Assembly: GCA_951813255.1 (NCBI GenBank)
Contig: OX638353.1
Coordinates: 806,001 to 870,000 of the forward strand
Direction of reading: 5' to 3'
DNA length: 64,000 nucleotides
DNA from: an uncultured Dehalococcoidia bacterium
GTDB taxonomy: Bacteria > Chloroflexota > Dehalococcoidia > Lucifugimonadales > JAAXIE01
Shown: piece by piece, positions 33,939-42,204 of the stretch
How the letters are laid out: each line of letters begins with the position of its first letter
Numbering within the stretch: position 1 is the first letter of the stretch
Position numbers and translations under genes: made by a program
The notes under the pieces: generated by a model
Told to the model about the DNA's origin: nothing
Databases searched by the model: none
The model's input: the letters and a program-made list of their open reading frames with translations, nothing else

Positions 33939-34532
33939 GTGGCTAGGATAAGACTACTGGGCCAAGATGATGTGCCTGAGAATGCCCGTCGATATCTCGA
34001 AGAACAACAGGAGACCTACGGCACGGTGCTGAATAGCACAGCCTTCGCAGCCTACTTCCCGGGTATGATGGCTGCGTCCAGGGAACTGGGCAACGCCATC
34101 GACAAGGGTGAGTTGTCTGCCGAGTTCAGGCGGCTCCTCAACGTGAAGGTGGCCTCCCAGATCGGTTGCCCCTTTTGAGTGGACACCAATGCTAGCGGTG
34201 CTAGCAACGAGGGCGCTTCCGATGAACGGATTCTGGGCCTGTTGGACTTCCGTCACAGCGACCTGTTTTCAGTCGCAGAGAAAGTCGCCTTGGAGCTTTC
34301 CGAAGCCATGACCGACACCCCGCAACGCGTCACCGACGAGCTGTTCCGCCAGTTGCAGGAACACTACACCAATCCTCAGATAGTGGAGTTGGCATCCATC
34401 ATTGCCTTGGAGAACTTCCGCAGTCGTTTCAACCGCTGCGGAGCCGTCGAACCTCACGGCTTCTACCCCATGCTGGGAGAACTCCTGAATGCAGCCGGCA
34501 TGGAACCCACAGAAGTTCCGCAGCCAGTCTAG
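33939..34532 (+). CDS. Carboxymuconolactone decarboxylase/AhpD-like candidate selenoprotein (CxxU)
   Basis: Two frames separated only by TGA at 34176-34178 stay in register and together make a 197-codon CMD/AhpD-like protein. The upstream part ends NVKVASQIGCPF and the downstream part opens VDTNASGASNEG. Family members read GCxxCVDxH/N there, so the TGA (codon 80) replaces the second Cys of the CxxC redox pair. The remaining helix FSVAEKVALELSEAMT and QIVELASIIALENFRSRFN complete the fold. I therefore read it as Cys-x-x-Sec, a peroxidase or thiol-reductase site. GAGGTGAG precedes the GTG start. A 7-bp hairpin with a GGT loop follows the TGA. Alternatives: a mutated Cys codon or sequencing error. 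Confidence 0.8.
34190..34206 (+). promoter_or_regulatory. Candidate bacterial SECIS hairpin
   Basis: TGCTAGC-GGT-GCTAGCA is a perfect 7-bp stem with a GGT triloop. The loop starts 18 nt after the TGA at 34176-34178, inside the coding region, as expected for bacterial SECIS elements, whose apical loop usually carries G residues 16-37 nt downstream. Only a fold prediction and homologue alignment could confirm it. Confidence 0.6.
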
Positions 34533-34563
34533 CCCCTTCTCATCACCCGACAGGGGTCAACAT

Positions 34564-35760
34564 ATGCAACTCATCATACGTAACGCCTCCATCACCGGAG
34601 TCTACGGCACCCGCGACATCGCCATCGACGGCGGCCACATCACCGCTATCGAACCCCACATCGACGGCCAAGCCGACCGTGAAATCGACGCTGCTGGCAA
34701 TTGTGTATCCACAGGTTTCGTCGACTCTCACATGCACCTCGACAAAGCCCTCGTCCTGGATCGCTACGACTATGCCCAGCGTGAGACCCTAGCGGCCCAC
34801 CGCATCACCGCTATGACCGAGTCGGACAAGATGAAGCGCAACTTCACCGTGGAAGATGTCCGCCAGCGGTCGGTGCGCCTCGCCCGCATGTGCGTCGCCC
34901 ACGGCACCACCACCCTGCGCTCTCACGTCGATATCGACACCGTGGTCGGCGTGGTGGATATGGAGGGCGTACTGGCTGCCAAGGAAGAATGTCGTGGGCT
35001 GGTCGACATCCAGATCAGCCCCTATGCCATCCGTGGTTTCGAAGGTCAGCCCCAGTCCGAGCCCCTCCTGCGCCAAGCCGTGGAGATGGGCGCAGACCTC
35101 ATTGGCGGTGTGCCCGAGGCCGACGACGCCCCCGTTGCCCACGTGGACAGGATTTTCGCCCTCGCCAACGAGTACGGCTTGGACATCGACTTTCACACTG
35201 ACCAGGTGAGCGCAGCCCGGCCTTTCGCCCTCCCCTACATCGCCGAGAAAACTATTGCCGAGGGGATGCAGGGCCGCGTCATGGCCAGCCATTGCCGAGC
35301 CTTGGGTTACGTGTCCCCTGAGGAGCACAAGCACGTCATCGAGCTGTGCGCCCGCGCTGGCGTGAACATCTGCGTCACCCCCTTTGAGTGCCTGCACGAG
35401 CGGATGGCCCTGCCACGGCAGGCTGGGGTCAACGTGTCTTACATGTCCGACAATATCCAGGACGCGTGGCGGGCCCACGGCAACGGCGACATGATGCTCC
35501 TTGCCGTCTTCGCATCCCGCCTCACCCCCTTCAACAGCAATCAGGAGTTGGACGAACTTCTGGATATGGGTACCATAGGCGCAGCAAAGTCGCTGGGCTT
35601 CGCCGATGAGGTCGGCGTCGCCGTAGGCAAGCGGGCCGACCTCATGGTGCTGGACGCCGCATCAGCCCACGAGGCCGTGCTGTATCAAGCCCGCCGCCAG
35701 TGGGTAATCAAGGCTGGCCGTATCGTGGCCGCCGACGGCAAACTGCTGGAAGGCGTCTAG
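34564..35760 (+). CDS. Amidohydrolase, cytosine deaminase-like (copy 1)
   Basis: The 398-residue protein belongs to the amidohydrolase superfamily. It has a metal-binding HxH (SHMHLDKALVLDRY), a second His in DFHTDQ, a catalytic-type His in MASHCRAL and a late Asp in YMSDNIQDAW. The pattern is closest to cytosine deaminase and related N-acyl or ureido hydrolases; the substrate is unknown. I chose ATG 34564 over an in-frame upstream start inside the selenoprotein gene. A near twin follows after 39 bases, and the AhpD-like gene is 31 bases upstream. Confidence 0.85.
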   Translation: MQLIIRNASITGVYGTRDIAIDGGHITAIEPHIDGQADREIDAAGNCVSTGFVDSHMHLDKALVLDRYDYAQRETLAAHRITAMTESDKMKRNFTVEDVRQRSVRLARMCVAHGTTTLRSHVDIDTVVGVVDMEGVLAAKEECRGLVDIQISPYAIRGFEGQPQSEPLLRQAVEMGADLIGGVPEADDAPVAHVDRIFALANEYGLDIDFHTDQVSAARPFALPYIAEKTIAEGMQGRVMASHCRALGYVSPEEHKHVIELCARAGVNICVTPFECLHERMALPRQAGVNVSYMSDNIQDAWRAHGNGDMMLLAVFASRLTPFNSNQELDELLDMGTIGAAKSLGFADEVGVAVGKRADLMVLDAASAHEAVLYQARRQWVIKAGRIVAADGKLLEGV

Positions 35761-35799
35761 CAGCCTGCCAGTCCTCAACAACCCAACCAGGGGGTAACA

Positions 35800-36999
35800 A
35801 TGCAACTCATCATAAGAAATGCCTCCATCCCCGGTGCCTCTGGCACCTGTGACATCGCCATCGACGCCGGACACATCACCGCTGTCGAACCACGCGTCGA
35901 AGGTCAAGCCGACCGGGAGATCGACGCCGCTGGCAACCTCGTCTCCCCCGGGTTCGTCGACGCCCACACCCACCTCGACAAGGCCCTCGTCCTCGACCGC
36001 TACGACTGGTCCCAGCGCGAGATGCAGGCCACCCCCCGCATGACCTCCGTGGTCGAGTCCGACAAGGTCAAGCGGAATTTCACCGCTGACGATGTCCGCC
36101 AGCGTGCGGTCCGCCTCGGACGCAGGTGCGCTGCTCACGGCACCACCACCCTGCGCAGCCACGTCGATATCGATGAAGTCGTGGGCCTCACCGACATGGA
36201 GGGCGTCCTCGCCGCCAAGGAGGAACTCCGCGGTCTCATCGATGTGCAGGTCTGTCCCTACGCCATAAACGGCTTCGAAGGCCAGCCCCGGTCCGAGCCT
36301 CTGCTGTGTGAGGCCCTGCGCATGGGAGCCGACCTCGTGGGTGGCGTCCCCGAAGCCGATGAGGACGGCAACGCCCACGTGGACAAGGTGTTCCAACTAG
36401 CCAACGAGTTCGGTATCGGCATCGACTTCCACACAGACCAGGTCCGCGCTGCCCGTCCCTTCGCCCTCCCTCACATCGCCGAGAAAGCCATCGCGGACGG
36501 CATGCAGGGCATGGTCATGGCCAGCCACTGCTTTGCCCTCGGTCATGTCCCTGAGGACGAACACAAGCAGGCCAGCGACCTCTGCGCCCAAGCCGGGGTC
36601 AGCATCTGCGTCACCCCCTACTTCACCATGCGCGAGCGTCTCGCTCTCCCCCGTCAAGCTGGTGTCAACGTCAGCTACATGTCCGACAACATCCAGGACA
36701 CATGGCAGCCCCACGGCAACGGCGACATGCTCCTCCTCGCCATCTTCACCGCCCGCCTAACCCCCTTCAACACCAATCAGGAACTCGACGCCGTCCTCGA
36801 AATGGGCACCCTAGGCGCAGCCAAGTCCCTAGGCTTCGCCGACGAAGTAGGCGTAGCCGTCGGCAAACGCGCCGACCTAATGGTGTTGGAGGCCCCCACT
36901 GCCCACGAGGCTGTGGTGAATCAGGTGCGGAGGTTGTGGGTGATTAAGGGAGGGAGAGTCGTGGCAGAGGATGGGAGGCTGGTGGCTAACATCCTGTAG
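35800..36999 (+). CDS. Amidohydrolase, cytosine deaminase-like (copy 2)
   Basis: The 399-residue protein is a close paralogue of the previous gene. It carries the same HxH (DAHTHLDKALVLDRYDW), DFHTDQ, ASHCFALGH and YMSDNIQDTW motifs in order, with the same length. The tandem arrangement points to local duplication followed by moderate divergence, perhaps for a related substrate. It is the last gene of the run starting at 33125. The N-terminal sequence NASIPGASGTCDIAID also matches copy 1 (NASITGVYGTRDIAID). Confidence 0.86.
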   Translation: MQLIIRNASIPGASGTCDIAIDAGHITAVEPRVEGQADREIDAAGNLVSPGFVDAHTHLDKALVLDRYDWSQREMQATPRMTSVVESDKVKRNFTADDVRQRAVRLGRRCAAHGTTTLRSHVDIDEVVGLTDMEGVLAAKEELRGLIDVQVCPYAINGFEGQPRSEPLLCEALRMGADLVGGVPEADEDGNAHVDKVFQLANEFGIGIDFHTDQVRAARPFALPHIAEKAIADGMQGMVMASHCFALGHVPEDEHKQASDLCAQAGVSICVTPYFTMRERLALPRQAGVNVSYMSDNIQDTWQPHGNGDMLLLAIFTARLTPFNTNQELDAVLEMGTLGAAKSLGFADEVGVAVGKRADLMVLEAPTAHEAVVNQVRRLWVIKGGRVVAEDGRLVANIL

Positions 37000-37036
37000 G
37001 AAAGGATTCCTGACGTGTTCCTGCGATAGAGGTCAT

Positions 37037-37478
37037 CTACTCATCGAGCAGGTCGTCTAGGAGTGCCACGGGCAACCCTTGGATACGGCGAAAGTCGGTG
37101 TCGTTGGTGATAAAGAGCGTACACTCGGCTTGCAGGGCCGTCGCGGCGTGAAGCGCGTCGGGTGTTGCCAAGCCAGTTTCGGCCCGCAAGCGGGCGGCTT
37201 CTTCGAATACCGTATACGATGCCTCAAGTAGTCTCACAGCATTGGCTCTAAACAGCTCGCGGTACTGACTTTCGATCTCCTTATTGCCATCACGAATAGG
37301 CTTCACCAGTGCTTCCATCAGAAGGACGGGACTGCTCACTATAGCGAGGTTGCTCTTCTGCTTGCTGCCACATAGGTTCCAGCAGCGTGCGATATGGCTC
37401 AACTCGCTCGACGCTGTAGATGAGGCCGCTGGCATCAAGATAGACAAGGCCATCGGAGGGAAGGGCTAGCGGTCCCAC
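37037..37478 (-). pseudogene. PIN-domain toxin (VapC-like), frameshifted
   Basis: The N-terminal half (VYLDASGLIYSVE, the first catalytic Asp of PIN domains) is read from a GTG at 37478 and runs to about 37350. The rest (NLAIVSSPVLLMEALVKPIRDGN, then LATPDALHAATALQAECTLFITND, with the further acidic residues) continues in another frame to 37037. Joining them near 37345-37360 gives a normal PIN protein of about 145 residues. It is therefore broken or mis-sequenced by one or two bases. Its start overlaps the antitoxin-like gene. Confidence 0.8.
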
Positions 37479-37699
37479 GATGTCTTCTCTTCCTTCAAGT
37501 ATGCCTTTACCTCTTCAGCCGTCTGAAACAGGCGGCGACTAGGGCCGCTATTCAGTATTTCCATCACCGAGCGGCCCGTCTCAGTGTCCCCGTGCAGCAC
37601 AACCACATCCACAGTCTGCCCTGCCTCCAACTCTGGGCTTATGAACTCCACCTTGCCTCCCGGCAACACCGTCGTCCGTATGCGCAACGTCTTCTGCAT
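37466..37699 (-). CDS. Antitoxin-like protein paired with the PIN gene
   Basis: The 77-residue product reads MQKTLRIRTTVLPGGKVEFISPEL and ends ILNSGPSRRLFQTAEEVKAYLKEEKTSWDR. The beta-rich N-terminus and the ARRLFxTAEEVxxYLxEERxSW-like C-terminus are typical of short antitoxins found upstream of PIN toxins. It overlaps the PIN start by 13 bases, as in VapBC operons, where the pair represses its own promoter. If the toxin really is broken, the antitoxin may be a remnant. Confidence 0.78.
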   Translation of the reverse strand: MQKTLRIRTTVLPGGKVEFISPELEAGQTVDVVVLHGDTETGRSVMEILNSGPSRRLFQTAEEVKAYLKEEKTSWDR

Positions 37700-37822
37700 G
37701 TCCTCATCCCCTTGTCGGCCTGGGGCACTAAGCTACAACCTAACCCCTGTGACTAACCTCTCCAGATACCAGCCTTTTGAGATCGCTGGCTTATCGCTAA
37801 CTCTAGCATGACGGGTCTATAT

Positions 37823-38614
37823 TCAGCGCTTGACCGCCTTCACCACCATCACGGGCCACGAAAAGCGTATGTCATCACCCCGCTGATCGACCTCGAACGC
37901 CTCCCTCACACCAGCCCCGGCTTCCATCAATAACCGGCGCAATTCACCAACCTCCGCTGCCGGTGTCGCCGACCGTTGTACCCAACTCTCCAAGTCCAAA
38001 TACACCCGCGCCTCTCCCTGTTCCGTCACGCGGAACCCGCACCCCTCAATCAGGCCCACCAATTCACTCGGAGACCTGTTCAGGTGGTGACTCGGGTCCC
38101 TCAACCGCTCCACCCGGTCCATCCACGCGTACACATCCGCGTCTTCCGTCGCCACTGTGTCCGCCAGCAGGAAGCACGCGTCATCCTTCAGCACCCGCCG
38201 GAACTCTCCCAGCACCCGCTCGGCATCCGCCATGTGGTGGAAAGCATACCGGCACGTCAAAACGTCCACCGCCCCGCTGCCCAACGGCAACGAGGACGCG
38301 GCAGCGATGGCTACCGTCATCCCCGTTGCGTTTCTCTCCCGTCCCACTAGGCGTGCCTGCTCCACCATCTCCGGCGTCAGGTCCGTCGCCAGCACCCGGC
38401 CCGCTAATGCGCTCATGGCCGCCGCCGTGAACCCGGCCCCACACCCCACGTCCACCACGGTCCCGGCCCTCACACCTCCCCCAAGATGCTCCCTCGCCAT
38501 CCTCTCCATCATCTCCAGACTCTCGTCCCGGCTATGCAGAGCACTCGAGGCATAGGCCTTTGCTCGCTCCCCGAACTGCCTCCGCGTCACCGATGCCTGT
38601 TCCCGTTGGGGCAA
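37823..38614 (-). CDS. Class I SAM-dependent methyltransferase (UbiE/MenG-like)
   Basis: The 263-residue protein has motif I VVDVGCGAGFTAAAMSALAG with VLATDLTPEM after it, DVLTCRYAFHHMADAERVLGEFRRVLK as motifs II/III and a C-terminal QRSATPAAEVGELRRLLMEAGAGV region. It resembles UbiE/COQ5-like methyltransferases and arsenite- or small-molecule methyltransferases. No substrate can be chosen. The 38615-39306 gap upstream contains word array 2. Confidence 0.86.
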   Translation of the reverse strand: MPQREQASVTRRQFGERAKAYASSALHSRDESLEMMERMAREHLGGGVRAGTVVDVGCGAGFTAAAMSALAGRVLATDLTPEMVEQARLVGRERNATGMTVAIAAASSLPLGSGAVDVLTCRYAFHHMADAERVLGEFRRVLKDDACFLLADTVATEDADVYAWMDRVERLRDPSHHLNRSPSELVGLIEGCGFRVTEQGEARVYLDLESWVQRSATPAAEVGELRRLLMEAGAGVREAFEVDQRGDDIRFSWPVMVVKAVKR

Positions 38615-39306
38615 ACCTTCTGCTCGCTCGCTGATGGCTTTGTCCTCCTATTGATTGCTTGATTGCTGCGCTGGGGACATGAGAATAGCACCTTCATCTG
38701 GAGGCGTCGCCCCGCTCCTCCCAATCGCTTCGTCGTTCAAGTGGTCCATCTTTGCCCTCACTCCCCTTCCCCACACCTGACTCTCCATTGACAAATACTA
38801 ACATGTGTTCTATTCTACCGGTAGAGTGCGCTGAGGGTTGACTGCGGGCCAGTCCCTGCCTTTCCTCTCCAAAAACTGTTTAGGGAGGCTCTTTCCTCGG
38901 CCGTTGAAGGGGTACAAAACGTGCAAGTTCTGACCAAATGTAACACTGCACTGGAAACCAAACCACAAGGGTGCCGCGACCCAAAATGCGGACAAGATTC
39001 CCTAGCTGGATCAGATAGGAAGCCGCGGACAATGCGGATAATTCCAGATACGAAACACCGCGTCGCAGCTACACCTTTGTCCGCAAAACGTACACCGGAG
39101 CTCCCACCCCCCAACCCGGCCTCCGACCGGCAACGAGTAGCAATAACAAGCAAATATGGTCCTCGGCCATCGCTCTAGTACTTCGGTAAAAGGCCGGCAT
39201 CGTACCCCAATGTCCGGCGACCCATGCAGAGCCGTGCGATTCTAGCCCGTGGTACAAAACTTGGGCTACAATAGGCCAACTACCCCCAATTCTTTATGGG
39301 AGATGA
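38615..39306. other. Intergenic region holding word array 2
   Basis: About 690 bases without a credible ORF separate the divergent methyltransferase and the flavin oxidoreductase genes. It contains the array at 38986-39086 (listed separately) and, near 39265-39276, GCTACAATAGGC, the same 12-mer as at 6035, possibly a -10 region for the oxidoreductase gene. Confidence 0.6.
38986..39086. repeat. Word array 2: GCGGACA words on the shared scaffold
   Basis: TGCGGACA near 38987, GCGGACA near 39024, TGCGGATA near 39033 and TTGTCCGCA (complement) near 39078 are interspersed with CCTAGCTGGATCAGATAGGA (39001-39019 region) and CCAGATACGAAACA (39045-39058). The scaffold order matches array 1, where the words are TGTGACA. 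Confidence 0.75.
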
Positions 39307-40503
39307 ATGATGATTACCAGTTTCGGCAGCCTCTTTGCTGGCCACGTGGACTTCGGCGACGACATCGGTCTCGATGCCACCGCCGCCAATGACCGCTGGC
39401 TCTCCGATGAGCGCCTCGCCGGCGTCTTCGACAAGGGCCAAGCCATAGCCCAGACCATGGACCGCCTTGGCTACGACACCTTCTGGATGGCCGAGCACCA
39501 CTTCCAGCGTGAGGGCTACGAGTGCATCCCCAATCTCCTCATGTACAACGTCCACCTCGCCCACCTCACCGAGCGCATCAAGTTCGGCTGTGGCTTCAAC
39601 ATCAATCCCATGTGGCACCCCCTCCGCTTGGCCGAGGACTTTGCCACCGCCGACATCCTCACCAACGGGCGCGTCATCTTCGGCGTAGGCCGTGGCTACC
39701 ACAGCCGCGAGGTCGAGACCTTTGGCAACCCCATCATCGACCAGGACGCCAACCGCGAACTCTTTGAGGAGCAGGTTGAGGTCATGATGAAGGCCTTCAA
39801 CGAGCCCTCCTTCTCCCACCATGGCAAGCACTACCAGATCCCGCCCCAAGTCCCCTACCGCGGCTACACGCTGGAAGAAATCACCTTGGTCCCCCGCCCC
39901 CGCACCCTCCCCGTCGAGTGCTGGCAGCCCGTAGTATCGGCCAGCCAGCGCGCACTGGACTTCATGGTCAAGATGGGCATCAAGGGCCTCATAGGCGGTG
40001 GCGCTGCCGCCGGCGGAGCCACCGAGCGGGTCATGGAAGCTTGGCGCGACACTCTGCAGGCCTCCGGCAAAGATGCCGAACTGGGCACCGACCTCTGCAT
40101 CGGCTTCACCATCCACCTAGCCGACTCCGAGGCCAAGGCCATCGAAGAAGGCCGCCGAATCTTCGAAGAAAACATGAAAATGTTCGGCCCACTAGGCTTC
40201 GTTCGTGGCCTGACCCCCGAACAGATCGACGCGTTGGGCGACCCCAAGCGCGCCCGCTCCGCAGGCCTCCCCACCATCGAGCAGGCCGTCGAAGCAGGCC
40301 AGTGGCTCGTCGGCCCACCCGAAGTCGTCAAGCAGAAAATCGAAGACATACAAGCCAAGTACCCCGGCCTGCAGCAAATCAACGTAGGCTCGGTAGTAGG
40401 CTCCAGCCAGAAGATAATCCTCGAACAACTCGAATGGTTCGGCACCGAAGTAATGCCCCACTTCAAGTCCCAGGTCAAAGAACCCGCCCTAGCGGACGAC
40501 TAG
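39307..40503 (+). CDS. LLM-class flavin-dependent oxidoreductase
   Basis: The 398-residue luciferase-like protein starts MMITSFGSLFAGHVDFG and has YDTFWMAEHHFQREGYECIPN, IKFGCGFNINPMWHPLRLAEDFATADILTNGRVIFGVGRGYHSRE, typical of bacterial-luciferase-like monooxygenases of the flavin-dependent alkanal, nitrilotriacetate or alkanesulfonate type. It has no partner flavin reductase nearby. Substrate unknown. GGGAGATGA precedes the ATG. It is one of three such enzymes in the window. Confidence 0.87.
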   Translation: MMITSFGSLFAGHVDFGDDIGLDATAANDRWLSDERLAGVFDKGQAIAQTMDRLGYDTFWMAEHHFQREGYECIPNLLMYNVHLAHLTERIKFGCGFNINPMWHPLRLAEDFATADILTNGRVIFGVGRGYHSREVETFGNPIIDQDANRELFEEQVEVMMKAFNEPSFSHHGKHYQIPPQVPYRGYTLEEITLVPRPRTLPVECWQPVVSASQRALDFMVKMGIKGLIGGGAAAGGATERVMEAWRDTLQASGKDAELGTDLCIGFTIHLADSEAKAIEEGRRIFEENMKMFGPLGFVRGLTPEQIDALGDPKRARSAGLPTIEQAVEAGQWLVGPPEVVKQKIEDIQAKYPGLQQINVGSVVGSSQKIILEQLEWFGTEVMPHFKSQVKEPALADD

Positions 40504-40546
40504 CCGGGTTTTTCCGGCGCTGAGGATGTGCGGTTGGTAGGCATTT

Positions 40547-40969
40547 ATGGCCATCGATACTGGATTCCTGATACGTTGCATCGGTACCCTGGAGATGGGA
40601 TACACTCGCTTGCAGCAGCAGGAGTTGGGACGTATTGAATACGATCTTTACCGTGCCGCTTGCGTTAAGGAATTTGAGATTGTGCTGCAGCAATCAGCGG
40701 ACCTTCTGAAAAAACGCTTGCGCCCCTTCTTTGCATCCAATCGTGAAGTGGACAGGCTGACCTTCAAGGACGCATTCCGTCATGCGGTCAAGCACGACCT
40801 GATCACTCCTGACGCATGCCAGAGATGGTTTCTATATCGCGACAACCGAAACGATACGGCGCACGACTATGGAGAAGGGTTCGCCGAGGCCACTATCAAG
40901 CTATTGCCGGCATTCATATCCGACGCGTCCGAGTTAGCAGAGCTCATCGCGCGCGGGTCTGATGACTAA
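40547..40969 (+). CDS. HEPN-type partner of a minimal nucleotidyltransferase (HI0074-like)
   Basis: The 140-residue helical protein belongs to the nucleotidyltransferase substrate-binding/HEPN group: FEIVLQQSADLLKKRLRPFF and WFLYRDNRNDTAHDYGEGFAE, with R-x4-H-like residues in RNDTAHDY. HEPN proteins of this kind pair with MNT nucleotidyltransferases as toxin-antitoxin or regulatory modules. It overlaps the next gene by eight bases. The start has no strong ribosome site. Confidence 0.85.
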   Translation: MAIDTGFLIRCIGTLEMGYTRLQQQELGRIEYDLYRAACVKEFEIVLQQSADLLKKRLRPFFASNREVDRLTFKDAFRHAVKHDLITPDACQRWFLYRDNRNDTAHDYGEGFAEATIKLLPAFISDASELAELIARGSDD

Positions 40970-41312
40970 CATGTCCCCCAGCCCCCACGACTACCGACGC
41001 CTGCACTTGCCTGCCAGCTACCGGCGAGAGTTGGAAGCTTTGCTGCGGAAGCATGTGCCGGGTTGCGAGGTATGGGCCTATGGCAGCCGTATTAACGGTC
41101 AAAGCCACGATGGCAGTGACCTGGACTTGGTGCTTCGAACACCAACCTGCGATCGGGTGCCGACCCAAGCCTTCGTGGCTTTCATCGAAGCGTTGGAGGA
41201 ATCAAACATTCCGATCCTCGTGCAGCCCCACGATTGGGCCGCCTTGCCAGAGAGCTTCCATCACGAGATAGAGCGCGACTACGTGATTCTAGTGAAGGGC
41301 GACGGCTGCTGA
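40962..41312 (+). CDS. Minimal nucleotidyltransferase (MNT), partner of the HEPN gene
   Basis: The 116-residue protein has the Pol-beta nucleotidyltransferase motif VWAYGSRINGQSHDGSDLDLVL (G-S-x10-D-x-D). In known MNT/HEPN pairs the MNT protein modifies or neutralises the HEPN partner. The overlap with the upstream HEPN gene supports this. The third acidic residue could be the Asp in VQPHDW. ATG 40962 or 40971 are possible starts. Confidence 0.86.
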   Translation: MTNMSPSPHDYRRLHLPASYRRELEALLRKHVPGCEVWAYGSRINGQSHDGSDLDLVLRTPTCDRVPTQAFVAFIEALEESNIPILVQPHDWAALPESFHHEIERDYVILVKGDGC

Positions 41313-41313
41313 C

Positions 41314-42204
41314 CTAATCGACCCACATATGAGGCGCATCTGCTAGGTTCCCCAGCCCCATCTCCTCGCAGAACTCCAGGTACCGCCCCCGAGGCACGCC
41401 CCGCCACTTCAACTCCTCCAGCGAGTGGGGCAGAGGCGTATCCACAAGCAGCGTGGCCAACTGCTTGTAAAGCACAGCGTCATCACGGCGCTCAGCAAGG
41501 CTGGCAGCCAGTGCTGGAGCCCCGCGCAACTCCACATCCCATAGGGCCACATCATCCGGTATGGCCTCTAGGTGGGTGTAGTGCGCCAAAACCTGCGCGG
41601 TGCTCTTGGCTCCCCAGCGCGGGATGCCCGGTATCCCGTCGGCAGAGTCCCCCACCAATGCAAGGTAGTCCGGGATGGACTCCGGCTGCACGCCAAACTT
41701 GGCCACCACGCCATCCGCATCCATGGTCTGATTACGACGCCGGTCCAAGCATACGACATCTGACCCTTGTACCACCTGCGCCAAGTCCTTGTCCGGCGAG
41801 CAGATGATCACCTGCTCCATGCCGGGAGCGTCGACCCAACGCGATGCAGCTGCCGCCAGAGCGTCATCAGCCTCGAACTCGGTCATGGGCCACACTGCGA
41901 TGCCCAAACTTTCCGTCGCCCGCTCCGCCAACCCGAACTGCTCCAACAACTCCTGGGGTGTGCCCTCCCCCGTCTTGTAGCCAGCGAACATGCGATTCCG
42001 GAAGGACTCGATGACATGGTCGAAGGCACAGGCGATGTGCGTCGGTTGGTCGCGCCGTAGAAGAGAGAGGAGCGTCTGCACCAGTCCTCGGACTGCACCT
42101 GTAGGCTGACCGTCAGAAGCCTGGCTTGATGGCATGGCAAAGTAGGCGCGAAACAACTCGTATGTCCCGTCTACGAGATATAGACGCACGTTAGTCCCCG
42201 TCAC
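41314..42204 (-). CDS. 5'-3' exonuclease (PolA N-terminal domain-like)
   Basis: The roughly 296-residue protein is a flap-endonuclease-type 5'-3' nuclease domain: LYLVDGTYELFRAYFA, ACAFDHVIESFRNRMFAGYK, TEFEADDALAAAA, ICSPDKDLAQVVQ, YLALVGDSADGIPGIPRWGAKSTAQVL (helix-hairpin-helix). The metal-binding Asp/Glu positions are present. It acts alone, without a polymerase domain, like ExoIX or phage-type 5' nucleases. The start is uncertain: GTG at 42204 or GTG at 42189, both within the end of the MFS gene. It overlaps that gene by about 14 bases. Confidence 0.88.
   Translation of the reverse strand: MTGTNVRLYLVDGTYELFRAYFAMPSSQASDGQPTGAVRGLVQTLLSLLRRDQPTHIACAFDHVIESFRNRMFAGYKTGEGTPQELLEQFGLAERATESLGIAVWPMTEFEADDALAAAASRWVDAPGMEQVIICSPDKDLAQVVQGSDVVCLDRRRNQTMDADGVVAKFGVQPESIPDYLALVGDSADGIPGIPRWGAKSTAQVLAHYTHLEAIPDDVALWDVELRGAPALAASLAERRDDAVLYKQLATLLVDTPLPHSLEELKWRGVPRGRYLEFCEEMGLGNLADAPHMWVD

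Noticed and set aside
34179..34532. Separate gene starting with GTG right after the TGA
   Set aside because: The frame continues the CMD fold without a gap, and has no ribosome site of its own, so it is read as the second half of the read-through protein.
39280..40116. 278-codon minus-strand frame opposite the flavin oxidoreductase
   Set aside because: It is Gly/Val/Ala-rich and a shadow of the clear luciferase-like gene.
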